This document shows, in pieces, positions 1 through 15,753 of a stretch of 64,000 nucleotides of DNA (the first letter of the stretch is position 1; the number at the start of each line of letters is the position of its first letter). The notes under the pieces were generated by a model that made no database searches, was not told the origin of the DNA, and worked only from the letters and a program-made list of their open reading frames with translations. A program made the translations under genes and the position numbers. The DNA lies in contig JAKTNV010000078.1 in the NCBI GenBank assembly GCA_022747635.1, forward strand, positions 1,729,997 through 1,793,996, given 5' to 3'. The stretch is from Hetaerina americana (lineage: Eukaryota; Arthropoda; Insecta; Odonata; Calopterygidae).

Positions 1-554
1 GCTTCGGTATTAGCCTAATTTTAACGAAAGGCGCCAAGGGATTCACAGTTTGCCCCTTTCGATGGATGGCATCCCGATCCTCCGTGCACCCTTAGCACAA
101 CAAAAAGTACCAACAAGTTTACTACTGTCATATGAGGCACTAAGTGTTTCAATATTCTATGAAAAATAAGCTCATAATAATCCATATAAAACATCCTTAG
201 TTATATTTTATCAATCGTAATTAATTATCCAGAAAAAATACAATTACTTGGCTATTGAAGTGCGTTGAAAAAGTCGCTGCACTACAATTAATACAATAGA
301 ATAAACATACGTAGGTTTCCAGCAGTTACCATGAGCGGGATGTAGTAACACTTATGATTTGAATCACTCAATATTATTTATGACATTACCTTTTCTCAAG
401 GTAACGAGGGAGTATTACAGTTTACGTGTTTCACATGCAATAGTGAAAATATCATTAAAAAGCGGCAGTTGATAATAATTTTACTCATAGATTAAACTCC
501 TACAGAAATAAGTCTGCACTCAATGGTGAAAATAAAACTAACTCTATTTTACAG
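1..554. other. AT-rich non-coding stretch
   Basis: No coding region, RNA gene or recognisable repeat is seen here. It is AT-rich intergenic or intronic DNA up to the foldback element that begins at 555. Confidence 0.5.
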
Positions 555-719
555 AGTAAATGAATGAAGACTTACTTTGCAGTTCCTACAGGACTTTTTA
601 TTTTTCACGACCATAGTTTCGTTGCATGGTAACATCGTCTGGTGGTGTTGCCTTGCAACATGGTCGTGAAAAATTAAAAGTCCAGTGGAAATTGCAAAGT
701 TAGTCTTCGTTCATTTACT
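555..719. mobile_element. Foldback MITE-like element (long inverted repeat)
   Basis: The two halves are inverted copies of each other. The left arm begins AGTAAATGAATGAAGACT and the reverse complement of the right arm begins AGTAAATGAACGAAGACT. Pairing continues for about 60 bases through CTTTGCA, GGACTTTT and TTTTTCACGACCAT, with few mismatches. After a small bulge it resumes nearer the centre, where GTTGCATGGTAACA faces GTTGCAAGGCAACA. Almost the whole 165 bp can therefore fold into one hairpin. There is no coding capacity. This is the architecture of a foldback or MITE-type non-autonomous DNA transposon. I cannot see a clear target duplication, so the superfamily is unassigned. A long-hairpin small-RNA source is an alternative. 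Confidence 0.7.
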
Positions 720-3357
720 ATGAAAGACCCCCACCAAGTAACGCCTGAGACAGCGCCTTACACTATTCTTCATGTTTATATTTTTTTCACCGCCGCGCAG
801 TCACGATGCATTCCAGAATTCCTCGGCGTATTTATCTAAAGGTCTATCGGTCCAAAACGCGCTTTCTTCCGGATTGATTCTGGAAGCGATTTCGGCTCAA
901 GAATTCTCAGAAAGAAAAGGGCGTGCCTGACTCCTTCATGCCTCCCCCCCTTTCCTTCCAATGCCATCATACCTTGTTTCTCCTCCCGCACTCTCCGAAA
1001 GAATCGAAGAGAATCTAACACTAAGAAACGGTGGCAGGGGCGGCCGAAAAAAGGAATTTTTTTTTAAAACGTCGCGCGTGTCCTGGTTTCTTTAAAAGGA
1101 TCCCTTGACCGTGGTGATTTAGGCAAAAGTGGCGATGAGTATCCCTACGTTGGATGACGGGGGGAGGAAGAACGGCAGAGAGAGTGCGAGAGGGATAGAG
1201 GGAACCAACGAGAAAGTATAAGGGAAGAAGGCCGTTCATTTTCAAGGAAGCACAGAGCTGGCGAGGGAAGCAAAAGAGCGTGAGATAGAAATATGTGGAT
1301 GATCAGAGTGAGAATTGGGAAGCTAACGTATGGTATCTTAAGTTAATTTCTATCCGTAATTTCTCTCGGATGTTTAAAAGACAATGTTCCATGATTATCA
1401 CCATTAAAATAATTAAAACATTCACATTAACATAAACGAAACTTTTAGTTTTTGAGGCGATAATTTTCATTTTATTTAAAAAATGTGGATTTTGATATTT
1501 TTCAACAAAATGGGTTAGTTGAGAGCGTGCATTATAGTGATTTTTTCATTTATGATTTTTTTAAGGCATAAAATACTATTTTCGCAACTATAGAGTAACC
1601 TAAAATTGGTCTTTGAATCGGTAACATACAGTGTTTGTAATTCAGTAATCACTGGCGAGTGGCATACTCTGGATGTAAATCCTTGAACTAAAACATCTGA
1701 AAAATTATAAAAGTAATATTCATGATGAAGACCTCGGCACAACTGGAAATATGTACGGACCTAGTCACAGAATCCTAAACAAAGAGAACCCTTTGACAAT
1801 GCTTACATCACCCCTCTCTCGTAATCGGCTTTGTGTTTTGGTGACCACAATTCTAGCAAGGGCACTAACGGCTCGCGAGAAGTATGAATTCCCAAATCGA
1901 TACCTAGTGACTGTGAGCCAAAACTTCCATTCCAGATAACCCAGTCATTAAAAGCCTTATGTATATACAAGCTTACTTATATGCACAATGGACAACTCGA
2001 GAATACAATTGGGTCCTTGAAAATGATAAGTGCGTAATTTTTAGCCGTGCCTATTTTCTTTTAATGCACCTATTCATGCTTCCCTCTAAATTATTTTTCG
2101 TTGAATTTTTTTCTTGACTCATGGCTACTCGAGTTTATACATTCCGAGTCAATAGCCATTCCAAATCATCTCTGACAAAGGGCGTAAAACGTAAAGTAAC
2201 ATTTCATTAAATCAATAATGCATTCTCCAGCGATTCTTTAGATTATTTGATTTTAAATATTTTATAATATATGCAATGGAATGTTTTATGATGGGCAATT
2301 AAGTCTTCGGAAAATAAATGACTGGATATTGAAGCATCTTGAAAAAGCTGATATACTTCTGTTATTAATCATTAATATTCAAGCAGTTGCAGTACAGGGG
2401 ATATAATTACATTGCTCTATGGCTCTATGGATCAAGAATTTTCAGGTGCTTCTGACTACTGTATCGCATCAATTTACTTGCTAACGAAGTTTTATCTTTT
2501 AAACTTCAACTCTGGTGAGTTCGCTTTCGTGTTCTACCTGCCCTGATATAGTATACTGAATTACGTGTATTATTAATGTAATTCGAGGTTACGGCACCAT
2601 GCAGTAACTATAAGTTAAAAAAAAATACTTGGTAATTCTAAAATGCAGTTTTTTTTAATCCTTTGTGGATGAATTACAAAGCAGTGGACCAGGAAAATTA
2701 AAGCATATATTCATTTTCAAAAGATTTTAAAATATTTAATTACTGTTGTACATTGCTTAGGATATTCTAATTATCGTGATACGATATCATTTAATAAGCG
2801 AACATACTTCAGTGATGCCAAATATGGCCTTTAATTAATCGCTATTTTTGCTTACTGATTTCTGTAATGGTAGTTTACACTTGAATGTAACATAATTATA
2901 CTATATTGCCGGATACACTTTTGATGTTAAATTTTACTCTTAAATGACTGCCTTTTGGGTTTTATTATGACTGTATGGAAATCATTATTATAGCAAAGTA
3001 ACTTGCAAATTATTTTAATGAAAGTTCCCTCTTTCTTTGCCCATTCGCTGGATGCAGAGAGTATACATGGGGAAATTGACCAGACGATCATTCCTCAGGA
3101 TGAAAACACTATGGTATAAGTAATCATGACAGAACATGCAGTAAAACATGGTATTTTATTCATCCAAATAACGTTTTCCACCTTGTGATCTAGTCTCTTG
3201 GGCATGATACATCGAAAAAAGCCGAGGAAAAAATCTCGTAAGGAATTACTTTTTGGGGTCAAAATGGGTATCAGAAATGACATTGGTCCCAAGCCAGTAT
3301 TTTTTTTTAAATTTTACGACACAGACAATCTCCAAGCATGCGCTCAAGTACGTTAGA
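720..3357. other. AT-rich non-coding stretch
   Basis: Nothing recognisable as a gene or repeat. A moderately purine-rich patch lies around 1140-1300. The open frames here are short and have no recognisable domain. Confidence 0.45.
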
Positions 3358-3660
3358 TCTCACGGAGGCAGAACCAGGCAGCGGCGGGAGTTCACACGTG
3401 CTAGGCGGAAGAGGGAGGAAAAGGATGGGAAATTCAGTGAAGACACGTCGGAACGGAGGGACTGAAGGGGTGGGGTTCCGAAGCGGCTGTTGACGGCTCC
3501 ACGAAGAAAGGGGTTCAGCAAGAATAGGAAGGGGAGGGCGGGAATGCGCTCGTGCTCGTGTGCGCGCGAAGGGAGGATGCGATAATGGCGAAGGGCGAGA
3601 AAGAGAGGCCAGTGACCGATGGTGCGTGGGGGAGGGAAAGGGACGTTATTGTCTGTCATT
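3358..3660. other. Purine-rich G+C island
   Basis: The plus strand is strongly GA-rich with many GGAGG and GAGAA runs, in contrast to the AT-rich flanks. Overlapping open frames on both strands are low-complexity by-products of this skew and carry no domain. It is one of a series of similar islands across the window; its function is unknown. Confidence 0.4.
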
Positions 3661-5650
3661 TCTCAGGAGACGTGAGTGTACATATAATGCTTTCTGTTGT
3701 TCTTCTGAAGGAGCAGAGGGGTACGTACATCTACGCATAACCCTAGGAGCCTCCAATGGGCAAGAGTATGGTTGAGAGAAGGAAGGAGCGAAACTCAAGC
3801 GAAAACATTTATGCATGTATGTCCTGGAGTGGTATCGTGACCTAAGCTGGAAAAATCATCATCCCTATAATGTATGTCATCCGTGAAGAAAATCATTTCC
3901 ATAACTGGATCGAAAATGAAGAATAGTTTTCGGCAATATATTACGAGAAAAATCAAAGTAGATTTAAACGTCCGGCGTTGTGAATTTTTTACTGAAGTAA
4001 AAATGATGTCGCTCAGATGGTGTTATCCTTTAATATCCATGATGCATTGCCTCCAAAAGCTTGGACACTCAAGTCTGTAACTAGAAGGGAAGGTCAATTG
4101 GATGGAATAATATTTTCTGCCAGTTGTTGAGTTATTAGTAATCACTGTTTAAAGTTGACTGACTTAAAAGTTGGTTGTAGGTGAAATACCTTTCATTTGC
4201 ATTATCACTGACCAGCAATATTTTTTCCATTTTTTCACCCAAATCTTGACCCTAAAATTGGATTAAGTCTGGCAACAATTCTGCATCCACCCAAAAAAAG
4301 CGAATATCGAAGCAAAGTGCTATGATAAGACCGTGGTTATGGTACGAAGGAAGATTTAGGAAAGGATACATAAGTTGGGCAGTTCTTGAAAAGCCACCTA
4401 TCACGTGTGCTACCGTGTATTGGGACGCCATAAATAAAAAAATGGAATATCTCCACAAATACAAACAGTCTTATCAGAAAACGTATTAGCGACATGCTCC
4501 TTAAAGTTTCCAAGTGCATACTCACTAAAAGATTTCTTCAGTAGCGCGTAGTCCCTAATTGGCCAGCTTTAAATTAGTATTGAATTTTCCAATGACCGGA
4601 GACATTTACGGTTTATGATGCCCAACGGCTTCAAAACGGTTAGAGAAAGGCGAGTGATGGTGCTCTTCTCGTTAAGAAGGCGAAGGGATAATCTAAAGCA
4701 ATCTCCACGAAGCAATTAAAATTTGAGGTTTAGAGAAAGTGAGATGGTACCTATACGTATTTGTTGGCTACACAAATATAATAAGGCAGCAAATGTAATA
4801 AGGTAAGGCGGAACGAACACGTCGGGCACTGGAGCGTATATACTATATGTCCTCGTTTCCATACGCCGACTACCGGGAATAGTTTTCAGCAGGTACTTAT
4901 AATTGCAGTAGAAATCAGCCTTTTTCTGGTATATGATGAGCTCTGTTGAGTATTATCAGCTTTATTTCTACATTGAGAGCGATAATTTCTTCAAAAGCGA
5001 TTCGACGTCCTGAAAATTTAACAAAGTTTTAATACAAGAAGTTTTGTTACGGTAATTGAATATCACCAGAAAAAAATTTTGATGGAATTCCATTTTCGAT
5101 ACTGACGGGAATCGCAATACTCAAAACTGCTATTTGATGAATGTATGCTACCAAATAACAAAAATTCAGCTGCAAGGTCCATTTGGCACGTGACGGAAGA
5201 GAATTAACTCCTACAGCGCGTGAAATTCATGTGTTCAAGATATGAAAATGGCGGGGAGATATTCTATTTCCTTCAGTTTACGAATTCTTCTTTAAGAACT
5301 TCTTTTATTTAAAAATGCCACAGTTTCACACACTCATCGCAAGTTATTAGAAGAGATTCAAAAGAGTCAGAAAAAGTGGATGAAGAGTGTTTTGATGATA
5401 ATGGCAATGTGATTTTGAAGATTATGATGGTGGAAAGACAGGCAAGGTATGGGGAGGAAAAGGGTAGTCATTCTGGGCAGAATGAGGGGAGCAAGTATTC
5501 GGAACTGATAAAAAATTCAATGTAAAGTATAGAGTCGGGTTGTCTTTTTGCGCGGCGCTGGGAAGTCAGGGCAATGACCAGTCCGTAACCATAAAAAATC
5601 TACCTTAAACTGTAGACTACGAAGAATAATATTTACAATTATACACAGGT
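3661..5650. other. AT-rich non-coding stretch
   Basis: No gene, RNA or repeat recognised. Confidence 0.45.
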
Positions 5651-6660
5651 ACCCACACACTCGTGGAGGAAACGTCGAGCAGTGAGGACAAAGTGTATAC
5701 ATATCGGAAAGGTCCGACCGCGGGTATTCTCAAACCCTCTGGTTCCCGTTCCTTCCAGCCACTCCCCCCACCTTGTGACCTTACCCCCTCTCCGACCCAG
5801 TACACACAGCGATCAGTCTCTTCTCGCCTTACATTGCTTTAGGAACAATTCGCCAAACGACGAAAAAGGAATAATTCCTGACCTGCTAGCAAAGCAACGG
5901 AAGAGTCAGGGGTGGTTTATATTAGATAGCTGTTTGATCAGAGTAACAATTAACTGTACTGTCAGTAGCGGCTACCGGGACCTCGAATAAAATGCAGGTT
6001 CTCTTACGGCCAGAGACTTCTTTTCTCGGTATACATCCGACCCGTCGGCACTGAGACCACCTAGGGGCATTTTGGTCTGAAAAAGGGCTCCAATGACAAT
6101 GTGGCTCCTGCCAAGGGTGTCAACAGAGATAGTTTGTTCCAGCCATGAGGTGAAGCAAGAGGGAAACCGAATGATTTGGTTACGGAATCACGGGATAAAA
6201 CACTTTTTGTGTTTTAAGCGGCGACTCGTAGGGAAGGATATCCTGGAGAGGGAGGAAAGAATAGTGGAGACTGTGAGTAAAAGGATGAGCGAGTGGGTGA
6301 GGGTGGTATCGGATGGAGCCGTCATCTTGGCGAGTCTTGGCGACACTTTCAAAATGCCTCGGAGCACCCGACCACGCCTGCCTTGACCCCGTCCGTCCCA
6401 TCCACATTTTCCCTCCCGACCCGCACCCGACGACTTCCTGCGCACATTCCTCTGGAAAGAGCCCTAAAACTAATTGGAGACGCCGAGGGATTTTGGGGGA
6501 GGGAGGGAGGACAATGGAAGACGAGAAAAGGTGGCGACGGCGAGAGCGGGGACAGAAGGATCTTGGTGGAGTGATGCGGAGTGCTCCAAAGCATACGTCG
6601 CCTGCTGTGAAATACAGCCATACCTCCCATGTTTCTATTCTCCCCTCCACCCCTAACCAT
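5651..6660. other. Mixed purine/pyrimidine-skewed G+C island
   Basis: A CT-rich patch (about 5730-5800) is followed by GA-rich (6190-6310), CT-rich (6360-6460) and GA-rich (6480-6560) blocks. Open frames of up to 163 codons cross it on both strands, but they are low-complexity (S/P/R-rich) and none shows a domain or consistent splice context. I treat it as non-coding. Confidence 0.4.
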
Positions 6661-7500
6661 TCACTCTATTCTTTCATGCTTTGCCATTTATTCTTCGAAG
6701 GCGGTTCCGTCGGTTACTTTTATCCCCTTCAGCCGACTCCTACTCCCATTTTTGAGGCTACTTCGGTGATTTTTCCAAATACATTAGATATAAACTATAT
6801 ATAGTCTCTTCAAACTCGAAACATTCCCAAATGCATGTCCGAGCCCCGCCTTCCTACATCTGTTTCCTTAAAACTCAGCCTCACTCTTTATTCTCAGCAA
6901 GCTTTGTACTCAAGAAAGCATCTTTTGTTTGGTGCTCATCAATTCTTAACAACACTGTAAGCAGCACAATCGCCCTGTGCCTATGCATATATTTCATGGG
7001 TATTAGCGGAGGTCGCGAAAAAAAATTTTTTTAAAAGAGAAAATGCCGTCGACTAATGTTACGCACGAATCACATTGGCATAGTTTTCAATAGAATCTAC
7101 TTCTCCATGGGAAAGTACACAAAATACTAAAATTATGCTACACATGGCTCAATCAACCCGATACTATCCTCGAAGATTAAACTACAGAATACCACTTACA
7201 TGTGTTCCTACGGACCCAATAGCTGACAAGGCGATTAATTTTTATTTATAAGAGGAATTTAACCGTCTTTTGCAATACCTACTTAGAATTAGATGCATTG
7301 CTTCCTCAAATATATAACTTCATTGCATAATAATCCTACACATAGGTACAGATTGACTGAAAGCGGAATAAATTGAGACCATAATCACCAAGTTTGATCA
7401 GCCAATGTGCCTCAATGGAAACAACGAAATATTTGGTTGCCCAAAGCCACACTCACTTCCCTTTCCCATCAGTCAAGATTGCAAGCGTTTTCAGAATTAA
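6661..7500. other. Non-coding stretch
   Basis: Nothing recognised. Composition returns to AT-rich after the preceding island. Confidence 0.4.
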
Positions 7501-7960
7501 GCGCAATATTTCCTCCCCGTGGCACGGAGAACTTCAAGACGCCTGGGGCAAAGCCCAAGCTATCCTCCCCTCAAAACCCCGCCCACATTATTCCCCACGC
7601 CTCGCTGTCCCCTTCACGCGTTTTTAGAGCCAAACTCCTTTCAAAGGGCAAACACGCTGTCACTTTAGGTAAAGCAACATCTCCGTCCCGGTCCCATCCG
7701 ACCGTCGCCGCCTCCGCCACCAGGGGAAAGGACCGTGGCGCGGGGAATTATGGGAATCGAATTGTCGAGGCATACCTCGTCCCTGGGGAAAGGTATGGGA
7801 GAGAAAACGGAAAGGAAGAGAGAGTGACGGAGAATATTGGCCGCAGTGAGGCAAAAACGGCGGGAGCTTGGGGACGGGATGGGTATGTCACGGGCTGCGG
7901 AGGAGGGTTTGATGGATAAGGGAGAGGAAAAGCAGAAGGGAGCTACGGGGTGGATGGGGA
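7501..7960. other. G+C island, pyrimidine-rich then purine-rich
   Basis: The left half is C/T-rich and CpG-containing (7500-7700). The right half is GA-rich (7780-7960). A 170-codon plus-strand frame (7407-7919) is low-complexity and has no recognisable domain, and the opposite strand is open as well, as expected from skewed composition. Confidence 0.4.
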
Positions 7961-9039
7961 AATCAAGGAATTCCAATAAGAGATATGCATCAGCGAAACA
8001 GAGATGTTTACGAAGATTGGATTTAGGAGGATGGAAATAGTTCAATCCCGTGAGAGCGGAATGTGTTTTACTTTCCTAATCGTATGGAAATATTTACGTG
8101 ATATTACAAGCTAAGGTGAAACACACACAATACTCTGGCATAAAACGTGGGTAAAAAGTATTATTTTAGCAAAAATTCTTCATTATTTATCTAAATTTCA
8201 TTTTAACATCGCCTCATAACCCTTGCGAATGAGAGAAGTACTTTCATTGCACTGACTTTGGTAGAGTCTCTTCATTACCGTGTAGTATGTGAGGCACAAA
8301 AATTACCAGTGACATAGGATTTATCCTGTACTCTTTTCTAATTTTTTAAACTGAAGGATACCATTTCATTTCTCTTCAGAAAAAACTATGAGAAAAACTT
8401 CGATGAGAGAAGCTCACTTTTAGGGACAGTTCCATCATATCCAAGGTGATTATGTTTGCATCGAGTGAAGATTCTGACTTAAAATTCATTTAAATCAAGC
8501 AATAATAATGCAAAAGAAAGGTAGAAAAACGGTTTGGCGGCAAGATGAATCAAGCAAGCTTTATTGAAGAAGGATGGAAAAAAGTTATTTAGAACCTAAA
8601 GCTATCCGTGTATTATACTCTTCAAGGTTTTGAAACTTTACAAAAGAAATTTACTTTGTAAGTAGACTGTAATACTAATTATCTACAAATTATATTTAAC
8701 CTGCTCCTGTAAAACAACTGCTGTTGTAATTATAAATTTAAAAATGAAGTTATTCATGATGAAAAAGGTATCCGAATTACTTTAAATACTAAAATATTCT
8801 AATCTTCGCCATCAAATACTCACCCCCATATTGATTAATGGCTAGATAAAAAGAGAGATATTTCAGAAAAATACATGTGCTAGAAATCTCTTATAAATCC
8901 GGAGCTCATAGCCACGGATGTCGATCGTTACATTACCGTAGGGGCTTTTATTTACGGAAATATGATCACAATCTTCTAAAATCTATGAAATGATTGCATT
9001 CTACTACTAGTCTGGTTGACTAATTATCCGATTCATCAT
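7961..9039. other. AT-rich non-coding stretch
   Basis: No gene or repeat recognised before the mariner remnant. Confidence 0.45.
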
Positions 9040-9553
9040 ACGGGCCGTGGTGCATCGACAGTTCTGGCCACAGGGTAGAACGGTAAATAAGGAACATTAC
9101 CTGTAAGTTATGCGCAATTTGCGCGAAGCAATCCGCCACAAACGCCAGTAGTTATGGAAGGACAAAAATTGACTCTTGCACCATGAAAACGTCCCTGCTT
9201 ACACATCGTTACTTGTGTGCGAATTTTCGGCCGATAACAACACACTAATGATGCCGCAGCCACCTCATTCCTCAGATCTTGCCCCCAGTGACTTTTTCTT
9301 GTTCCCGAAACTTAAGAGGCCCATAAAAGGACGACGCTACGTTGCGATTGACGAGATAAAGACTGCATCGAAGGAGGAGCTGAACAAGATCAAAAACATT
9401 ATTTTTGAAGTGCTTCGAGGATTGGAAAAAACGTTGGCACAAGTGTATGGTAACTATTGGGGATTACTTTGAAGGGGACAAAATAGATATTCATGAATAA
9501 ATAAATAATTTTTGAAAAAGCAAAAAGTCGTGATACTTTTTGAACAGACCTCG
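9040..9553 (+). mobile_element. 5'-truncated mariner remnant (family M1)
   Basis: Plus-strand translation gives the C-terminal half of a mariner transposase. It starts near GVVH, then shows REAIRHKR, HHENVPAY in place of HHDNAPAH, SSDLAPSDFFLFPKL, and YVAIDEIKTAS at the end. In-frame stops lie around 9110-9170, and the second catalytic Asp of the D,D34D triad has become Glu. The N-terminal DNA-binding region and first catalytic Asp are missing. After the coding end the right terminus reads about AAAAGTCGTGATACTTTTTGAACAGACCTCG followed by TA, matching the right end of the copy at 54587-55479, so both belong to one family. It is dead. Confidence 0.85.
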
Positions 9554-9614
9554 TACAGAAAAAAAACGGACAATAGACACCAATTCTATGGAGAACGATG
9601 TATCTTTAATAACA

Positions 9615-10400
9615 CTAGGTTAACATTTTCACTCTCCACCGTTGAAGTCTCCCAGTAGAAACGAAGAAGGAAACGTAATGAAGAAAACAGGGCAAATTGG
9701 ATGGCACGAATGGGAGACTAAACGGTTTCCTCCAATGTGGGTGGAAGTCACGGACTGGGGAAAGAAAGTCGAGTGATGGAACACACTCAAGGAGGGGCAG
9801 GAGAGTGGGATATTGGCAACAGTCCTGTACTGCAGCGTCTTCCAGGGATGAAGAGGGAGAGGTCGAGAGAAAAGGGGAAAAGAGCATGTCTGTCCCATTG
9901 AAACAGAGGGCTGGAGGGCCAACGGAAGATGGACTCTCTTACTGCGTGCAAGACCGGCGGGGGTAGCGGGACGGGGGAGATGAGCCGGGGGCAAGGCTGA
10001 GGCAGTTAGCGGTCAGTCTGGGGACACGGGAAAGAGAGGAAGAGAGAGAGATGTGGGAGTGATTTAGGACCGACGGGTGATGAGGGTGGGGTGGGAGGGA
10101 TGGGAGAGTGGAAGGGGAAGCGAAGGGCGAAATGGTATAGCGAATCTCCTAAGACCGCCTACGAAAGAGAGAGGAGACGGACGTGGAGTGTTTGGGATGG
10201 GACGGAATGGTGGGGAGTTGGAGGTTAGGAGATGTCCCTCGAGGGGGCGTGAGAAAACGGTTTTCCGCGAACAGAGGATTATCGGAATAAGGAATGGAGA
10301 TGGAGAGGCTGGGAAAGGGTAGTAAGAGGGCAACGGAAGGGTTGAAAGCCATTGGCCCCGAAGGGGAAAGAGTGAACTCGCATAGTTGAGGAAAGCGTCA
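9615..10400. other. Long purine-rich G+C island
   Basis: About 750 bases of GA-rich plus strand with many GGGAGG, GAGAGG and GGAGATG runs and scattered CpGs. Frames on both strands (up to 121 codons) are low-complexity shadows. It is the longest purine-skewed block in the left half of the window. Confidence 0.45.
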
Positions 10401-10907
10401 TGTCACTGGTTCCAACGGAAAATGACAAATAGTGATGAGTATTGAATGAAAACTTGAGCACTCGGTGTTAACCGATCATGTGATTATTATATAGAGATAA
10501 ACTATCATACTTAGATACGTCTTTGTAGCATTCATTCTTCTCCAAGGAAAGAGACTGTGGATAAGACCTAAAGGAAATAGAGGGTCAAGAATTAATGTAA
10601 TTTTTTCCTCTTGCGATTATTTTTGCAGGTGCGCAATCACTGAGGTCATTGTCACAATTTAAAATATTCCGATCAATTACGGAGTAGGAAAGGAACTAGA
10701 AAAGGAAAAGTGGTGACACACCTAGCGTATGAATTTGCCTGCTCCCATGAGAAGACACAACGGGAGCCAAAGCGCCACCATACTAACTACAGCCACCATC
10801 TATCCATCGCACCATTCTGAGTTTTAAATTAATATCTTAGGAATTATGAGATTTCAAGAAGGTCCAATATGTACTCATCGTTGTCAATTATAGTCCTATA
10901 GCTGTAA
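10401..10907. other. Non-coding stretch
   Basis: No gene or repeat recognised. Confidence 0.4.
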
Positions 10908-11006
10908 AAAAAACCATAAACGGTAATCAACTCGAAGGTCGGTTTGGTCGGTGATGGTAGAGTTCACCCAGTACTAAGCCCGACAGTGTGTGAAATTCAC
11001 GCATTA
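10908..11006 (-). repeat. SINE family S1, 3'-end fragment
   Basis: Read on the minus strand, this is the 3' half of the tRNA-derived SINE seen complete at 42555-42836. It has the segment around TTCACACACTGTCGGGCTTA, the CTACCATCACC block, a diverged ACCGACCTTCGAGTTGATTA and the final TTATGGTTTT tail. The tRNA-like head is absent, so the copy is 5'-truncated or decayed. Confidence 0.8.
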
Positions 11007-12690
11007 TAATGAAGGAAAAATGAAGGATAATCACCCAAAGAATGCCTTCCAGTTAAGCACGAATAAACAATATCGGGACAAGGACAATGAACCCTGACGT
11101 CCCCTAATACAGTGACAGATGTGAAACCTATTGGTTCCAAATAATTTTTACAGGTTAATGATCATGGATATAGAAAATTTTAAAGATATTCAATATATTT
11201 TGAGTTTCTAACTGGATTAGGTGTATATTTTGTAAAATGGATTAAACGAAAAAAACGACCTTGGACGTCGATCGAAGAAAAAATATGAGAGGGAAACAGA
11301 GAAAGGAATCACTTTTCCCTCAACACGTTACGGTCAAAACTCAGCAGATTGTAAAAGCTACTTGGCTGTAAAGCTGGCCATTACATTAGTCACGCACGAA
11401 AAACTTCTCCATGCATCAGGAAGAAGAATATGGGGCATGAAAATGACACATTTTCGTTAATGAAGTCCGTTTTTCTGTTTAGCAAAACCTAAGGAATTTC
11501 ACGCACTTGGGCGAACTTATGAATTCTCTTATCAACAAAATTCCCAAGAATGGTATCATCATTGCAAAACCGAATTGAAAATTTAAGGACAGAAGTAATG
11601 CAACGAATGCAACTGAGTTAAAGTAAGCATACATGAATATGTATTCTGCTTTTAGTGTCGTGATTACGGGAGAATCGTTTCTATTTGCAGCATGTTAATG
11701 AAACGATCCAAATGAAGGATGTTTTTGGCTATAAATAGATTAAGCAGCTAAGTCCACGATACCGTAGTTTATTTGCCAAAATCATCATAACGTTAATCGA
11801 GATTTGAAAACCCCTAAAAATATAGAACAGGAAATGAATTTCTCTGAATATGCCAAAGAAAAAACACTATTGATTGGATTCAAAGTACCAATATCCTAAT
11901 CATGATTTAACAAGTAAAACCTGTCAATTTCGGAAAAATATTTTATGGGTCGTACTCACTAGCCTATTAATCAACTGTGCAAATATGCTCCAAGATATGA
12001 TAAATAGGTAAGTTGCCGTAACGTGTGGGTGGGTGCATGTAAAAAAACTAAAGGGTAGGATATGGTTATTTAATCTTTGACCCATAAGGCCGATTATTAA
12101 TACATAAATAAAATGTGGTTTGTCACTTTTTAAAAATAGGTCAGGAAATGTTTCGAAATTTAGCAACCTCCTGAACTCAGTGTAACAGCATTTCTCTCCC
12201 TTCACCCGCCATCTCCCAAATCCTTCCACCGAATATGCTACCTCATCAAGCTATTTCAACCTTTATTGCACTACCCATACTTCAACACTCACCTCCCCTC
12301 CTTTTCGTCCTCTTCTTCACCACTTCCGCTTATTTCTCGTCTTACGAGGCATAAAGTGGCCTTGCTAAAAATATTTCAATAATTTTAGAGATATTTCTTT
12401 TTCAGATCTGTTTCCTGCCACCACCTACTTTTTATATTCTCTTTCGTGAGTTCTTCCAGTTGACTCCGATATACATGGGGGACGATACAGCTTGATGACC
12501 TCGCAGGCTTAGGTTAAAATTAAGATTTCAAAAGTGGCTTAATCAGAATCGTATCATTTACACACTTTTCAGCTAATGTTAAGCTTTACTTTCAAGAAAA
12601 CAATTGGACGCAGTTCAAAGAATAATAATACTATTGCGGAAAAAGATGTTATTCGTGAAATAACATACCTACAAGAATATCAAGAGGAAT
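11007..12690. other. AT-rich non-coding stretch
   Basis: No gene or repeat recognised. A short CT-rich segment lies at about 12280-12350. Confidence 0.45.
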
Positions 12691-12693
12691 AAG

Positions 12694-15478
<2,785 letters not shown>

Positions 15479-15753
15479 GCATTCTTGCTTGTTGTGTCCT
15501 GGCTTGCGTGTCGTTGGATGGCTTTCGCGCTGCATCCTGGGGTGCAGTTGTGTGTCGGTTTGTGGTATATGTTTTTGCATGAGTGTTGGATGAAGGGTTT
15601 TTTGTAAGAGTGTGTGTGCTGCGGTGGGTATAGTTTTTCATGTTGTTGTTTTTGCATGTGATATTGTTCCTTTTTACGGGTGGTGACCTAACACCCCCCG
15701 CCACACGCCCTTACGGCGGCTTGCGGGGTATAATGTAGATGTAGATAACTTCA
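15479..15753 (+). mobile_element. LINE family L1a, 3'-end fragment
   Basis: This is the 3' UTR end of the same non-LTR retrotransposon family as the long copy at 51451-53843, here on the plus strand and diverged by roughly a tenth by eye. Shared landmarks are CTTGCTTGTTGTGTCCTGGC at the left, TGCATCCTGGGGTGCAG, GAGTGTTGGATGAAGGG, then CCCCGCCACACGCCC and GGCGGCTTGCGGGGTA, ending in the ATGTAGATGTAGAT tail. It holds about 275 bp of a 512-bp 3' UTR, so it is a heavily 5'-truncated insertion. The minus-strand frame across it is a shadow. Confidence 0.9.

Noticed and set aside
6313..6804. 163-codon frame on plus and 156-codon frame on minus in the same island
   Set aside because: Both are low-complexity and mutually overlapping, with no family resemblance.
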